Of a stretch of DNA of 64,000 nucleotides, positions 51,018 to 58,902 are shown in pieces. This stretch comes from Pseudarthrobacter sp. NamE2 (GTDB lineage Bacteria > Actinomycetota > Actinomycetes > Actinomycetales > Micrococcaceae): contig NZ_VAHN01000001.1 in the NCBI RefSeq assembly GCF_005796205.1, forward strand, positions 434,001-498,000, written 5' to 3'. Position numbers and translations under genes: made by a program. Position 1 is the stretch's first letter; each line of letters opens with the position of its first letter. The notes beneath the pieces were generated by a model. The model was not told the origin of the DNA and did no database searches. It saw only the letters and a list, made by a program, of their open reading frames with translations.

Positions 51018-51902
51018 TCAGCGGGTGATCACATGGCCTTCGGCGTCAAGGTAGTCGCGCCACGAGCGCTTCGGCGTCCAACCGAGCATTCGTTGTGCTT
51101 TCGCGCTGGAGATGCCCGAAGCATCGGCACGGTCAAGGCTGCGCAATTCAATTTTGTCACCGTAGTACTTGCTCAGGATCTCTGCGAAGTCGTGGCCGCC
51201 TACATTATCAGGGGAAGCGATGTAGAAGACCTCGTGTCCGGGAAGGTCTGACTCCGTGGCCAACACGATGGCGTCGGCGAGGTCGTACACATCGACGTAG
51301 CTCCATAGATTGGGGCTGAGGACCGACGCGTCACGGACCTGCGGTCCGAGGTTTGTCTCGTAGTTGCCCTCGAACTGGACCCAGCTGGGCCGAATGGAAA
51401 TGCAGCGGATGTCAGAGCGTGCGATTGCGGCGTCCATGAGCTGCTCGCCGAAGTGCTTGGAGAGCGCGTAGGGGTCCTGCGGGCGGATGGGGTGCTCCTC
51501 GTCCACGGGCGCGTAGTCAGGGAGGAAATCACGCTCAGGAAAGAAGAACCCCGGGACAGTTTCACTGGAGATGTAAACGAAGCGCTTTACCCCAAATCGA
51601 ATGGCCGCCTCAAGAACGTTGAAGGTCGCCATTAGATTGGTTTCAAAGACGACGTGCGGCGGATGGCCAGTGGGTTCCGGGATCGCAGCCATGTGTACCA
51701 CGGCATCCACTCCGCGGACGACGGAGTACGCTTCCCCTGCGTCGGTGAGGTCGGCCATCATGTACTTCGGGGTGCCTTCAGGCTTGCGCTCGAAGCCGGG
51801 ACGCGTGAGGTCGGTGGTGAGCACTTCGTGCCCGGCGTCGATCATTGCCTGGCTAGCGGCCCGACCGACCTTTCCATGGGCACCAGTGATAAGGACCTTC
51901 AT
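51018..51902 (-). CDS. NAD(P)-dependent epimerase/dehydratase (SDR extended type)
   Basis: A 294-residue extended short-chain dehydrogenase. Rossmann motif is MKVLITGAHGKVGRAASQAM; VVHMAAIPEPTG follows. The catalytic Ser/Tyr/Lys set is in VYISSETVPG and DPYALSKHFGEQLM. It likely acts on a sugar or uronate-type substrate. AGGAGACATC precedes ATG 51902. A promoter with an overlapping palindrome lies about 110 bases upstream (52010-52053). Confidence 0.88.
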   Translation of the reverse strand: MKVLITGAHGKVGRAASQAMIDAGHEVLTTDLTRPGFERKPEGTPKYMMADLTDAGEAYSVVRGVDAVVHMAAIPEPTGHPPHVVFETNLMATFNVLEAAIRFGVKRFVYISSETVPGFFFPERDFLPDYAPVDEEHPIRPQDPYALSKHFGEQLMDAAIARSDIRCISIRPSWVQFEGNYETNLGPQVRDASVLSPNLWSYVDVYDLADAIVLATESDLPGHEVFYIASPDNVGGHDFAEILSKYYGDKIELRSLDRADASGISSAKAQRMLGWTPKRSWRDYLDAEGHVITR

Positions 51903-52009
51903 GATGTCTCCTAGAGGGTACTGCCGTGCTGGTACAGGGATGACCAGGTACCGGGCAGCTGGGGGTGGCGCCGTCGCCGGCCTCGCTAATGGGTCCACGG
52001 CGCCTTTTT

Positions 52010-52053
52010 AGTTTATTGTCTAAACTATATGCAGGGGAATGTGTCGGGGTCAA
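52010..52053 (-). promoter_or_regulatory. promoter with overlapping palindromic operator for the epimerase gene
   Basis: On the minus strand, TTGACC (52053-52048), an 18-base spacer and TATAGT (52029-52024). The -10 overlaps the palindrome AGTTTA-TTGTC-TAAACT (52010-52026). A repressor bound there would block initiation; no regulator for this element is identified in the window, although the LacI gene next door is a candidate neighbour with a different operator. Confidence 0.6.
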
Positions 52054-52115
52054 TGTCGCAGTGCCCCTTACGTGACCCATGTGGACGGGGCGGGCCGCAT
52101 GGTAGCTCCCTGTGG

Positions 52116-53126
52116 CTAGGGATTTGGCGGGCCCGTTGATTCTCTCGGAATGAGCGTGGGGGTCGATTTTCGTACTCGGGGTTCCGAACCCGGGTCGGTG
52201 ATGAGGTCGATGGCAGTTCTGGCAATGTGGTCCAAAGGCACGCGGACGGAAGTCAGCGGTGTGGGAAGCCGGGCTGAGAGGGGAGTGTCGTTGTAGCCGA
52301 CGAGAGAAAGGTCCGGACCGATCCGCAGGTCGTGGCGGTGGGCAGCGGCCATAATGCCCAGCGCGATGTTGTCATTCGCGGCGAAAATAGCGGTAGGGCG
52401 CTTCTTCGATCCCAGTAGCTTTTCGCCGGCGTCGAACCCGTGCTCGATCCCGTATCCCCCGGCGATTGTCCAAGGTTCAGGGAGTTTGCTTCCTGCTTCT
52501 TCGACGGCCTTACAGGCGCCGGCGAGTCGGGCTTTCGCTGTGGAGGTGAAGTCGGGACCGGTGACGACGGCGATGTCCCGGTGACCCAGGTCAAGCAGGT
52601 GGCGCACGGCAAGGTACCCACCCAGTTCGTCATCGCCTAGCGCTGAGGGGCTGACCCCGTCGGTGCGCAGCACCAGGGCGTGGGCCACGCGACGTTCACG
52701 CAGCAGCCGGGGAAGCTCGTCGTCAAGGCGCGCGGTAGCCAGGATCAGGCCGTCGACGTTGCGGTCCAGCAGAGTTTCGGCTGCTCTCCGCTCGTCGCCA
52801 GGGTCGTCGCCGCTGGTCGCCACCATGGCGAAGTAGCCCCGGGAGGAAGCGGCCCGTTCGAGTTCTTCAAACATCAGCGCCATGACCGTGTCACTGAGCC
52901 GGGGAACGAGGACGCCCAGGGTGCGGGTCTCCCCGCGGCGGAGGCTGGACGCGAAAGAGTTTCGCCGGTAACCGAGCTCCTCGGCAATCTTCCGGACGTG
53001 CGCGGCGGCTGCCGAACGTGAGGTGGTGCGTTCATCCAGGGCGCGGCTGGCAGTGGAGATGCTCACGCCGCTGGCCGCAGCGACGTCCTTGAGCGTGACG
53101 ATAGCGCCGGGGGCTGCCGGTTCCAT
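52116..53126 (-). CDS. LacI-family transcriptional repressor
   Basis: A 336-residue repressor. The N-terminal HTH is VTLKDVAAASGVSISTASRALDERTTS, followed by the hinge helix and a periplasmic-binding-like effector domain (TLGVLVPRLSDTVMALMFEELERAA, LILATARLDDELP, AIFAANDNIALG, GYNDTPLSARLPTPLTSVRVPLD). GGAG at good spacing supports ATG 53126. It is divergent from the DapA-family gene, whose promoter is flanked by two GCAAACGTT-type palindromes; it very likely controls that gene and itself. Confidence 0.92.
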   Translation of the reverse strand: MEPAAPGAIVTLKDVAAASGVSISTASRALDERTTSRSAAAAHVRKIAEELGYRRNSFASSLRRGETRTLGVLVPRLSDTVMALMFEELERAASSRGYFAMVATSGDDPGDERRAAETLLDRNVDGLILATARLDDELPRLLRERRVAHALVLRTDGVSPSALGDDELGGYLAVRHLLDLGHRDIAVVTGPDFTSTAKARLAGACKAVEEAGSKLPEPWTIAGGYGIEHGFDAGEKLLGSKKRPTAIFAANDNIALGIMAAAHRHDLRIGPDLSLVGYNDTPLSARLPTPLTSVRVPLDHIARTAIDLITDPGSEPRVRKSTPTLIPRESTGPPNP

Positions 53127-53176
53127 AGCGAGTCTCCTTCCAAGCAGGGGCGTAACAGACACTCTATTCCTCCTTT

Positions 53177-53242
53177 GCAAACGTTCTCTTGACAGTGACC
53201 TGCGACACGTGCAGAATTGAAATCGTTCCCGCAAACGTTTTC
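53177..53242. promoter_or_regulatory. promoter flanked by two LacI-type operators
   Basis: GCAAACGTTCTC (53177-53188) and GCAAACGTTTTC (53231-53242) carry the AACGTT core typical of LacI operators. Between them are TTGACA (53189-53194), a 17-base spacer and CAGAAT (53212-53217), which would drive the DapA-family gene. Two bound repressors would block the promoter or loop the DNA. Confidence 0.75.
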
Positions 53243-53290
53243 AATATAGCGGGACTGCCGACCATCAAAGAAGACAAGAAGGTAGCTGCA

Positions 53291-54226
53291 ATGGCACTCG
53301 ATCTCCGCGGACTCAGCCCCGCACCTGTCACCCCGTTCACCGAAGAGGGCGCTGTCGATTACGCTACGATCCAGCGTCTGGGTTCCTGGCTCGGATCGAT
53401 TGAGGGCGTGAAGAGCCTCGTCGTCCTGGGGCACGCCGGCGAAGGCACGTTCCTTACCGAAGAGGAGCAGCTGGACGTTATCCGCGCGTTCGTGGCCTCG
53501 ACCGACGGCCGTGTACCGGTCGTGGCGGGCATCACGAAGGAGGGCAACAAGACCGCGGCCCTCGAGGCCAAGAAGGCCGTCGAGGCCGGCGCCGCAGCTG
53601 GCCTCGTCTACCCCTCTCACGGGTGGCTGCGCTTCGGCTACCAGAAGGGTGCCCCGCAGGCGCGCTACCAGGAGATCTATGAAGAGTCCGGTCTGCCGCT
53701 GATCATGTTTCAGTACCCTGACAACACCAAGGCGAACTACGACCTCGACACCCAGCTGGAAATCGCCGGCCAGGAGGGCGTCTTTGCCACGAAGAACGGT
53801 GTCCGGAACATGCGCCGCTGGTACACAGAGATCCCCGCGCTGCGTGCAGCGTACCCCGAGCTGCAGATCCTGTCCTGCCATGACGAGTACCTGCTGCCGA
53901 CCATGTTCGACGTCGACGGTCTGCTCGTCGGCTACGGCAACATCGCCCCCGAACTGCTCGTCGAACTGATCGAAGCCGGCAAGGCACAGGACTACAAGCG
54001 TGCCCACGCCATCCATGAGCGACTGCTGCCGGTCACCAAGAACGTGTACCACCGCGGCTCCCACATGGAGGGCACCGTCGCCCTGAAGTGGGGCCTCGTG
54101 AACCGCGGCATTCTGGACCACGCCACGGTGCGCACCCCGCTCCTGCCCCTGCCCGAGGGAGCCGATAAAGAAATCGCGGAAGCCTTCGCCGCCGCAAACC
54201 TCGGCAAGGTCACCACCACCGTCTGA
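53291..54226 (+). CDS. DapA-family (dihydrodipicolinate synthase/N-acetylneuraminate lyase) aldolase
   Basis: A 311-residue class I aldolase-type TIM barrel. LSPAPVTPFTEEGAVDY is the usual start; GHAGEGTFLTEEEQLDVI replaces the canonical GTTGE motif with GHAGE. The Schiff-base Lys is likely in GVFATKNGVRN, and the Tyr in LIMFQYPDN. Its place beside a LacI repressor, an epimerase and a transporter points to catabolism of a sugar acid or related compound rather than lysine synthesis. ATG 53291 has AAGG upstream. Confidence 0.88.
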   Translation: MALDLRGLSPAPVTPFTEEGAVDYATIQRLGSWLGSIEGVKSLVVLGHAGEGTFLTEEEQLDVIRAFVASTDGRVPVVAGITKEGNKTAALEAKKAVEAGAAAGLVYPSHGWLRFGYQKGAPQARYQEIYEESGLPLIMFQYPDNTKANYDLDTQLEIAGQEGVFATKNGVRNMRRWYTEIPALRAAYPELQILSCHDEYLLPTMFDVDGLLVGYGNIAPELLVELIEAGKAQDYKRAHAIHERLLPVTKNVYHRGSHMEGTVALKWGLVNRGILDHATVRTPLLPLPEGADKEIAEAFAAANLGKVTTTV

Positions 54227-54263
54227 CCCCTGGTCCCGGCCCCACGGGGCAACCACGGATCAT

Positions 54264-54294
54264 TACGGGTGGCGGGCACGGCCCGCCACCCGTA
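54264..54294 (+). terminator. hairpin between the DapA-family and NRAMP-like genes
   Basis: Perfect 14-bp stem TACGGGTGGCGGGC (54264-54277) and its complement (54281-54294) with loop ACG. No T-run, so partial termination or mRNA processing is more likely. Confidence 0.6.
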
Positions 54295-54365
54295 CCAAGA
54301 CTCTTTACTCTCCACCCCGGTCAACGACGACCCCAGCAACGTCGCTGTATAAGGAGGACTCGCCG

Positions 54366-55664
54366 ATGCGCGAGCAGAATAAGACCATCACCCACTCAGG
54401 TCACAGGGAAGAACAGATGGCAACCCAGCAAGGAAACCAGCCCGCCGCGACCACACCGAAGCGCCGTACCTTCCTGGGCTACCTGGCCCTGATGGGCCCG
54501 GCCTTCGTCGTCGGCGCCTGGCAGTTCGGCCCCGGCAACCTCACCACCGCCGTGCAGGCCGGCAGCCGCTTCGACTACACCCTCGTCTGGGTCATCGCCG
54601 TGTCCACCGTCCTGATGATCTTCTTCACAGACATGAGCGTCCGGCTCGGCATCGCAACACCGACCTCCCTGATCACCTCCATCAAAGACCACCTCGGCAA
54701 ATGGGTCGGCGTCCTGGCAGGCTTCGGCGTCTTCGGCATCACCTTGATGTTCTCCGTCGGCAACGCCGTCGGCTCCGGGCTCGGCCTGTCCCTGATCTTC
54801 GGCGGCTCCCCGGTCCTCTGGACCGTGGTCTGCACCATCGCCGTCGGCATCGTCCTGGCCTTCCGCAACGTCTACGGAATCGTCGAAAAAGCCCTCCTGG
54901 TCATCGTCGTCCTCATGGGACTGGCCTTCATCGCCAGCACCGTCGTCGCCCAGCCCGACTGGTACCGCTCCATGGCAGGGATGGTCCCCCAACTTCCTGC
55001 CGGAAGTGAAATCCTTATCGTCGCCCTTGTCGGAACGAACTTCTCCATTAACGCAGCGTTCTATACCTCCTACGGTGTCAAGGAACACCGGCGCACCCGC
55101 GCCGACTACAAAGACATCACTCTCGTCGACACCATCCCCGGCATCGTCGCCCCCGGCATCATGACTGCCCTGGTCATCATGGTCGCCGCCGCCGTACTCG
55201 GCAGGACGGGAGCCGAAGCAGGCACCATCAATGCCCTCGCTTCTGTCTTCACACCCCTCGCGGGTCCCGTCGGAGCAATGCTCTTCGCCCTCGGACTGTC
55301 AGGTGCTGCGTTCTCCTCCATGATCGCCAACGCCACCGCAGGCGGAACCATGGTCTCGGACGCCCTCGGCCGCGGCGCGAAAGCCGGATCACCCATGGCC
55401 CGCATCTTCACAGGCATGATCCTCGCCTTCGGCCTGATCATCACCCTCACCTTCCAGTCCTCCCCCGTCGGCCTGATCGTCGTCGCCCAGTCCCTCACCG
55501 TCCTCATCGCACCACTTCTCGGCATCCTCATCGTCACCATGGCCAACAAAACCTCACTCATGGGCGACCTACGCAACAAGTGGTGGCACAACCTCTTCGC
55601 CGCCATCGGCCTCATCGCCATCATCGCCTCCTCCATCCGCCTCATCACCACCCTCATCGGCTAG
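54366..55664 (+). CDS. NRAMP-like membrane transporter lacking the canonical metal motif
   Basis: A 432-residue protein with about 11 transmembrane segments in the NRAMP fold (GYLALMGPAFVVGAWQFGPGNLTTAVQAGS, then DMSVRLGIATPTSLI). The first metal-binding motif, normally DPGN, is GPGN here (FGPGN), and the second, normally MPHN-like, appears as VGTNFSINAAFYTS. The usual Mn/Fe ligands are therefore missing, so a different substrate is likely. Given its neighbours, an organic acid or sugar-acid-linked cargo is conceivable. Starts at 54366 (AAGGAGG upstream) and 54417 (GGGAAG upstream) are both credible. Confidence 0.8.
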   Translation: MREQNKTITHSGHREEQMATQQGNQPAATTPKRRTFLGYLALMGPAFVVGAWQFGPGNLTTAVQAGSRFDYTLVWVIAVSTVLMIFFTDMSVRLGIATPTSLITSIKDHLGKWVGVLAGFGVFGITLMFSVGNAVGSGLGLSLIFGGSPVLWTVVCTIAVGIVLAFRNVYGIVEKALLVIVVLMGLAFIASTVVAQPDWYRSMAGMVPQLPAGSEILIVALVGTNFSINAAFYTSYGVKEHRRTRADYKDITLVDTIPGIVAPGIMTALVIMVAAAVLGRTGAEAGTINALASVFTPLAGPVGAMLFALGLSGAAFSSMIANATAGGTMVSDALGRGAKAGSPMARIFTGMILAFGLIITLTFQSSPVGLIVVAQSLTVLIAPLLGILIVTMANKTSLMGDLRNKWWHNLFAAIGLIAIIASSIRLITTLIG

Positions 55665-55688
55665 CAAACACCGCGAATCACAGACACA

Positions 55689-55722
55689 AGTAGTGCCCCG
55701 TCCGGTTCGACGGGGCACTACT
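55689..55722 (+). terminator. hairpin terminator after NRAMP-like gene
   Basis: Perfect 14-bp stem AGTAGTGCCCCGTC (55689-55702) and complement (55709-55722), loop CGGTTC. No clear T-run. Confidence 0.7.
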
Positions 55723-55831
55723 GCCGTGATGGGCGGCGAGACCTTTCTCGAGTAAATCTCACTGTCGGCGCCTACTGGACGGTATATCCGTTGTCGGCTC
55801 TAGGGCTGAAATGTCAGCTTGACGGCTGAGA

Positions 55832-56032
55832 TCATGGCTGGTCCAAGGTCTGGACCAGTGTGGTGCCACGCTGGCGGCGCTTGCCGTTCAGCGGTGCAGC
55901 CAACAGGTTCGCCATACCTTTACCTGACTGAACGTCTTGGGCGGGAAACAGCCAGTCATAGCTGGCCAGACTCATGCTGCCCGGTAGCGCCATCGCGTCA
56001 TGAATAAGATCGGTGCCAAGCTGGCGTGTTGC
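55832..56032 (-). pseudogene. fragment of a TOTE-type archaeo-eukaryotic primase
   Basis: The minus frame encodes ATRQLGTDLIHDAMALPGS, then SLASYDWLFPAQDVQSGKG and ANLLAAPLNGKRRQRGTTLV. I recognise this as the central part of the primase protein of TOTE conflict systems, where LxSYDRLFPxQD and GxGNLIALPL are conserved. Only about 65 residues remain: there is no start, the N-terminal and helicase-side parts are absent, and a stop follows. This is a genuine remnant of a mobile-element-associated gene at the edge of the accessory region. Confidence 0.6.
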
Positions 56033-56127
56033 AGAACGAATATACGGTGCTCGAGGCCTGAGTCGCCGGGTCGATTGGAACCTTGGTCGGCTCACCGACA
56101 AACCAACCGCCTTCGCAAACCCGTCAT

Positions 56128-57024
56128 TTAGACTGCGCGGATCGATATGAGCTCGTAAACCATAGCAGAGCTCATTGCCGGTCCGCGGCAGGTCAGCCGG
56201 CACGGCGGGCCGCGGTGAGCATGCAGTTCGACGTCGATGTGTGCCGGGTGAGGGGGGCAGCCGGTGATGTGGATCCGCCAATGATCACCGTCGCGGGAGG
56301 TCTCGACCACTTTGTAGTCATTCCGGCCGGCCGGGCCGAAACGCCTGAGCGTGGCCCCGACAGCGGCCTGCTGTGCTGGGAAGAGATCCGTGTATCCGCG
56401 CAGATGCTCCGCGTGGATACGGCCCGCGAGGTGTTCTTCGATCGTGGCGACGGACGACTCCACGTCCAGATTTCCGTAGTAGACGCCGTCGGGTGCAACC
56501 ACGACGTTGGCCGCGAACCTGTCACCTCCTACATGGGAACATTCCCACACCAGCTCCGGCCACCGCTCACTTAGCACACGTCCCACGGGCCGTCCGCGTA
56601 CGGCACAGCATTGGTCATGTTGACTGTGAGTGCAGACCAGGATGACGGGCGGATAGCCGAGCGTTCCGGGGAGGCTGAGGGCTCTGGCAATTTCCGCCAG
56701 ATCCTCATCCTTGCCCCATGTTCCCCATTGCTGACGATATTCGCCCGAATCCTCATGGTGCAGTACTGCCCAATGGCTCGGACCCTCACGGCGGCGGGGG
56801 CCGGGCCGTCGTACCAGCAGCACCCGCGCCCGCGCCGCCTTCACGGCGGAGAGCAAGAGTGCTTTGGTCTCAGGCTCTAGATCAAGCCCTTCGAAGCCAT
56901 TGAGAGGCCACCCGCCCCGGTACTCGATCAGAACCCAGGCGACGCCGTGCGATGCTGTGCCTGCAATCGGATCGCCGCGCAACCGGGCGTCGTCAGAACA
57001 GAAGAAGCGCTCCGTGCCCACCAC
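56128..57024 (-). CDS. sucrase/ferredoxin-like protein, third gene of the repeat-peptide operon
   Basis: A 298-residue protein of the sucrase/ferredoxin-like family (thioredoxin-fold ferredoxin type). CTHSQHDQCCAVRGRPV holds three Cys and WECSHVGGDRFAANVVVAPDGVYYGNL supplies the conserved Cys-Ser-His and GGDRFA. Such proteins probably bind an iron-sulfur cluster and transfer electrons. The frame is open to 57114, which would overlap the JmjC gene by 68 bases; GTG 57024, or the GTG 3 bases later, avoids this. It starts 22 bases after the JmjC stop and is surely cotranscribed, so it may supply electrons to that oxygenase. The ribosome binding site is weak. Confidence 0.78.
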   Translation of the reverse strand: MVGTERFFCSDDARLRGDPIAGTASHGVAWVLIEYRGGWPLNGFEGLDLEPETKALLLSAVKAARARVLLVRRPGPRRREGPSHWAVLHHEDSGEYRQQWGTWGKDEDLAEIARALSLPGTLGYPPVILVCTHSQHDQCCAVRGRPVGRVLSERWPELVWECSHVGGDRFAANVVVAPDGVYYGNLDVESSVATIEEHLAGRIHAEHLRGYTDLFPAQQAAVGATLRRFGPAGRNDYKVVETSRDGDHWRIHITGCPPHPAHIDVELHAHRGPPCRLTCRGPAMSSAMVYELISIRAV

Positions 57025-57046
57025 TGTGACGAGGTCACTCTCTCTA

Positions 57047-58252
57047 TCACGGTTCAACGGGAACGAGGACCCCCGCGCGCAACAGTCTTTCAACAAGTTC
57101 GACGCCGATATCACCCGCGGTGTGAACCTTCCTGTCGAGCAGGCGCGTTACAGAAGGCAGATCGGTCGCTGGGAAGTCGAGCCAACCCACGCGCGTGGTA
57201 AGGCGCAATCCCTCCAGCCGTGCTTCCAGTGCATCACGAAGCCGGACCAAAGACTCTGGGCTCAGGCCCTCGACAGCCGCGAGCTGGGCCAGCGGTCCCA
57301 GCGGTGCCGGACGGCCCTGTCCTCGCCGGGTGCGGTGAAACAAAGAACTGATTTCAGCCTTAGCGACAGCAGCGGCGAGGCGCTTACGGACGACGTCGAT
57401 CTCCCCGTTTGGTCCGTCGAGGCCTAATGGCAAGGTACGACGCATCTCGGGATCGTCGCACAGCGCTGCAAGCGCGGCTTGGGCGAGCTGTTCGGCCAAT
57501 GCGTAGCGGGTCCAACTGTGGATTCCAAGTGTGAGGTGGATGGAGACCTGGCCCTGCGCCTGAGCGGCATGCAACCAGCCACGCGGCAGGTAAAGGACAT
57601 CCCCGCGCTCAAGCACCGTATCGATATAGGCCTCCCCTTTCGCGGCCTCGGCCACGCTGGAGCGGCGATCAGTCCAGGGTTGATCACGCAACGGGTCCGT
57701 GTGGACCGGCTCATGAATGATCCAGCGCTTTGTCCCCTCGATCTGCAGGATGAAGACGTCGTGCACGTCGTAGTGATCGTCGAACCCCCGGTTCTGAGGC
57801 GGCGTGACGTACGCATTGGCCTGCACCGGATGTCCGAGCTCGGTGCTCAGCCTCCTGCTGAAGTCCGAGACAGGTTCCCATGTGCGGTGCAGTGCCTGGA
57901 GCACGAGCGTGGCACCGTCCGCGAATTTGCGCCAAAGCGCTGTGTCGTCGAGCTGGTCAGAGATGGTGGCGCCGACGCCGGCGGGTGAGGTGAATGACGA
58001 GTCGGGAAATGTGGTGCCGCCCTTGGCAACGCGGAGAAAAGGTGTGCGCAGTCCACGGCGCGAGACCAGCTCATCGACGGCCTCGGCAGAGAACAGATCG
58101 GAGAAGTCGCTTGCGCCACGCGTGAGCAGCGCCGTGCGTCCCCAGACGTCACCGGCGAACCTCTCACGGCCAATCTTAATAAGGCGTCTCTCCAGGACCC
58201 CGCCGCTTTCCAAGGCGTCGGGGTCCTGAAAGTCCTTGCGGATGGTGCTCAA
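57047..58252 (-). CDS. JmjC/cupin-type 2-oxoglutarate oxygenase, second gene of the repeat-peptide operon
   Basis: A 401-residue Fe(II)/2-oxoglutarate-dependent oxygenase of the ribosomal-oxygenase-like JmjC group. The metal triad is H160 and D162 (DDHYDVHDVFILQIEGTKRW) with H228 (LYLPRGWLHAAQ); K175 may bind 2-oxoglutarate. The C-terminal 150 residues form a helical and winged-helix-like region. Relatives hydroxylate side chains in proteins. The gene begins 2 bases after the stop of a gene encoding an Asp-rich repeat peptide, making that peptide the obvious candidate substrate; this is inference. Confidence 0.88.
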   Translation of the reverse strand: MSTIRKDFQDPDALESGGVLERRLIKIGRERFAGDVWGRTALLTRGASDFSDLFSAEAVDELVSRRGLRTPFLRVAKGGTTFPDSSFTSPAGVGATISDQLDDTALWRKFADGATLVLQALHRTWEPVSDFSRRLSTELGHPVQANAYVTPPQNRGFDDHYDVHDVFILQIEGTKRWIIHEPVHTDPLRDQPWTDRRSSVAEAAKGEAYIDTVLERGDVLYLPRGWLHAAQAQGQVSIHLTLGIHSWTRYALAEQLAQAALAALCDDPEMRRTLPLGLDGPNGEIDVVRKRLAAAVAKAEISSLFHRTRRGQGRPAPLGPLAQLAAVEGLSPESLVRLRDALEARLEGLRLTTRVGWLDFPATDLPSVTRLLDRKVHTAGDIGVELVERLLRAGVLVPVEP

Positions 58253-58254
58253 AT

Positions 58255-58518
58255 TCAGACGCCCCGTTCTGCGGCTCCCCCATCGGCTCCTCCGTCGGCA
58301 CCACCATCGGCACCGCTGTCAGCACCACCGTCGGCACCGCTGTCAGCACCACCATCGGCACCGCTGTCAGCACCACCATCGGCACCACTGTCAGCACCTC
58401 CATCGGCACCACTGTCAGCACCTCCGTCGGCGCCCCCATCATGCATGCCTGGGACGCCGGCCGCGCCACTGTCCGCGGGGCCTTCCTGCTGGCTTGGATC
58501 CTGCTCTGGATTGGTCAT
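58255..58518 (-). CDS. Asp-Gly-Ala repeat peptide, candidate substrate/precursor peptide
   Basis: An 87-residue peptide with a strong ribosome binding site (GGGAGGAAGC before ATG). Residues 1-26 (rich in Pro, Gln and Glu) could be a leader. From residue 27 to 79 an Asp occurs at every fourth position, 14 in all, within D-(G/S)-G-A units, and the protein ends AAERGV. No other residue type occurs in the array. This composition is typical of neither a secreted structural repeat nor a globular protein. Tight coupling to a JmjC oxygenase and a ferredoxin-like protein suggests a ribosomally made peptide modified at the Asp residues. Confidence 0.8.
   Translation of the reverse strand: MTNPEQDPSQQEGPADSGAAGVPGMHDGGADGGADSGADGGADSGADGGADSGADGGADSGADGGADSGADGGADGGADGGAAERGV
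58273..58440. repeat. 24-bp tandem repeat array within the peptide gene
   Basis: The D-(G/S)-G-A array is encoded by about seven near-identical 24-bp units (two tetrapeptides each). The copies differ mostly at third codon positions, so the array has been kept at protein level while changing in DNA. Copy number is likely to vary between strains. Confidence 0.8.
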
Positions 58519-58883
58519 GCTTCCTCCCGGGAATCGAAATCGCTAGGATCAGCTCCGTTACTGGAACCTGATGACCCAACCGGGCGAACCTTCATCGGCA
58601 CCGCCCGTGATCACCCTAACGGCACGGGCTAGCCCTGGGAATAACCTTCTTATACAACTCAGATGAATTCAGAACTGGGCGAGTCCTATTCTCGGGCGGC
58701 CCGCACGGCCATCCCTTCCCCTTCATGAGAGCGACTCCAGTGCACATCGCCGCCCGGGAAACACTGCTGCCTCCAGGATTGAGCAGCTTCAGAGGCGTCA
58801 TCTTTCTTATGGCCTCGATACCGCTGTCGAGTGATCATTCGCCGAGTGCCACCACAAGCTTTGTACGCGCGTTAAAGCAAAAA
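58519..58883. other. upstream region of the peptide operon; no gene seen
   Basis: About 365 bases carrying the likely promoter of the minus-strand peptide operon; no clear -35/-10 pair was found. Plus- and minus-strand frames here lack ribosome binding sites and recognisable content. Confidence 0.35.
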
Positions 58884-58899
58884 CCCCTCCGACGAGGGG
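58884..58899 (-). terminator. hairpin terminator following a tRNA 3'-end sequence
   Basis: CCCCTC-CGAC-GAGGGG with an A-run on its left, i.e. GAGGGG followed by TTTTTGC on the minus strand. It directly follows the tRNA 3'-end-like sequence at 58903-58926, as tRNA terminators do. Confidence 0.65.
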
Positions 58900-58902
58900 A
58901 TA

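Noticed and set aside
58273..58440. CRISPR array
   Set aside because: The 24-bp units are contiguous without spacers and are in frame as D-(G/S)-G-A codons.
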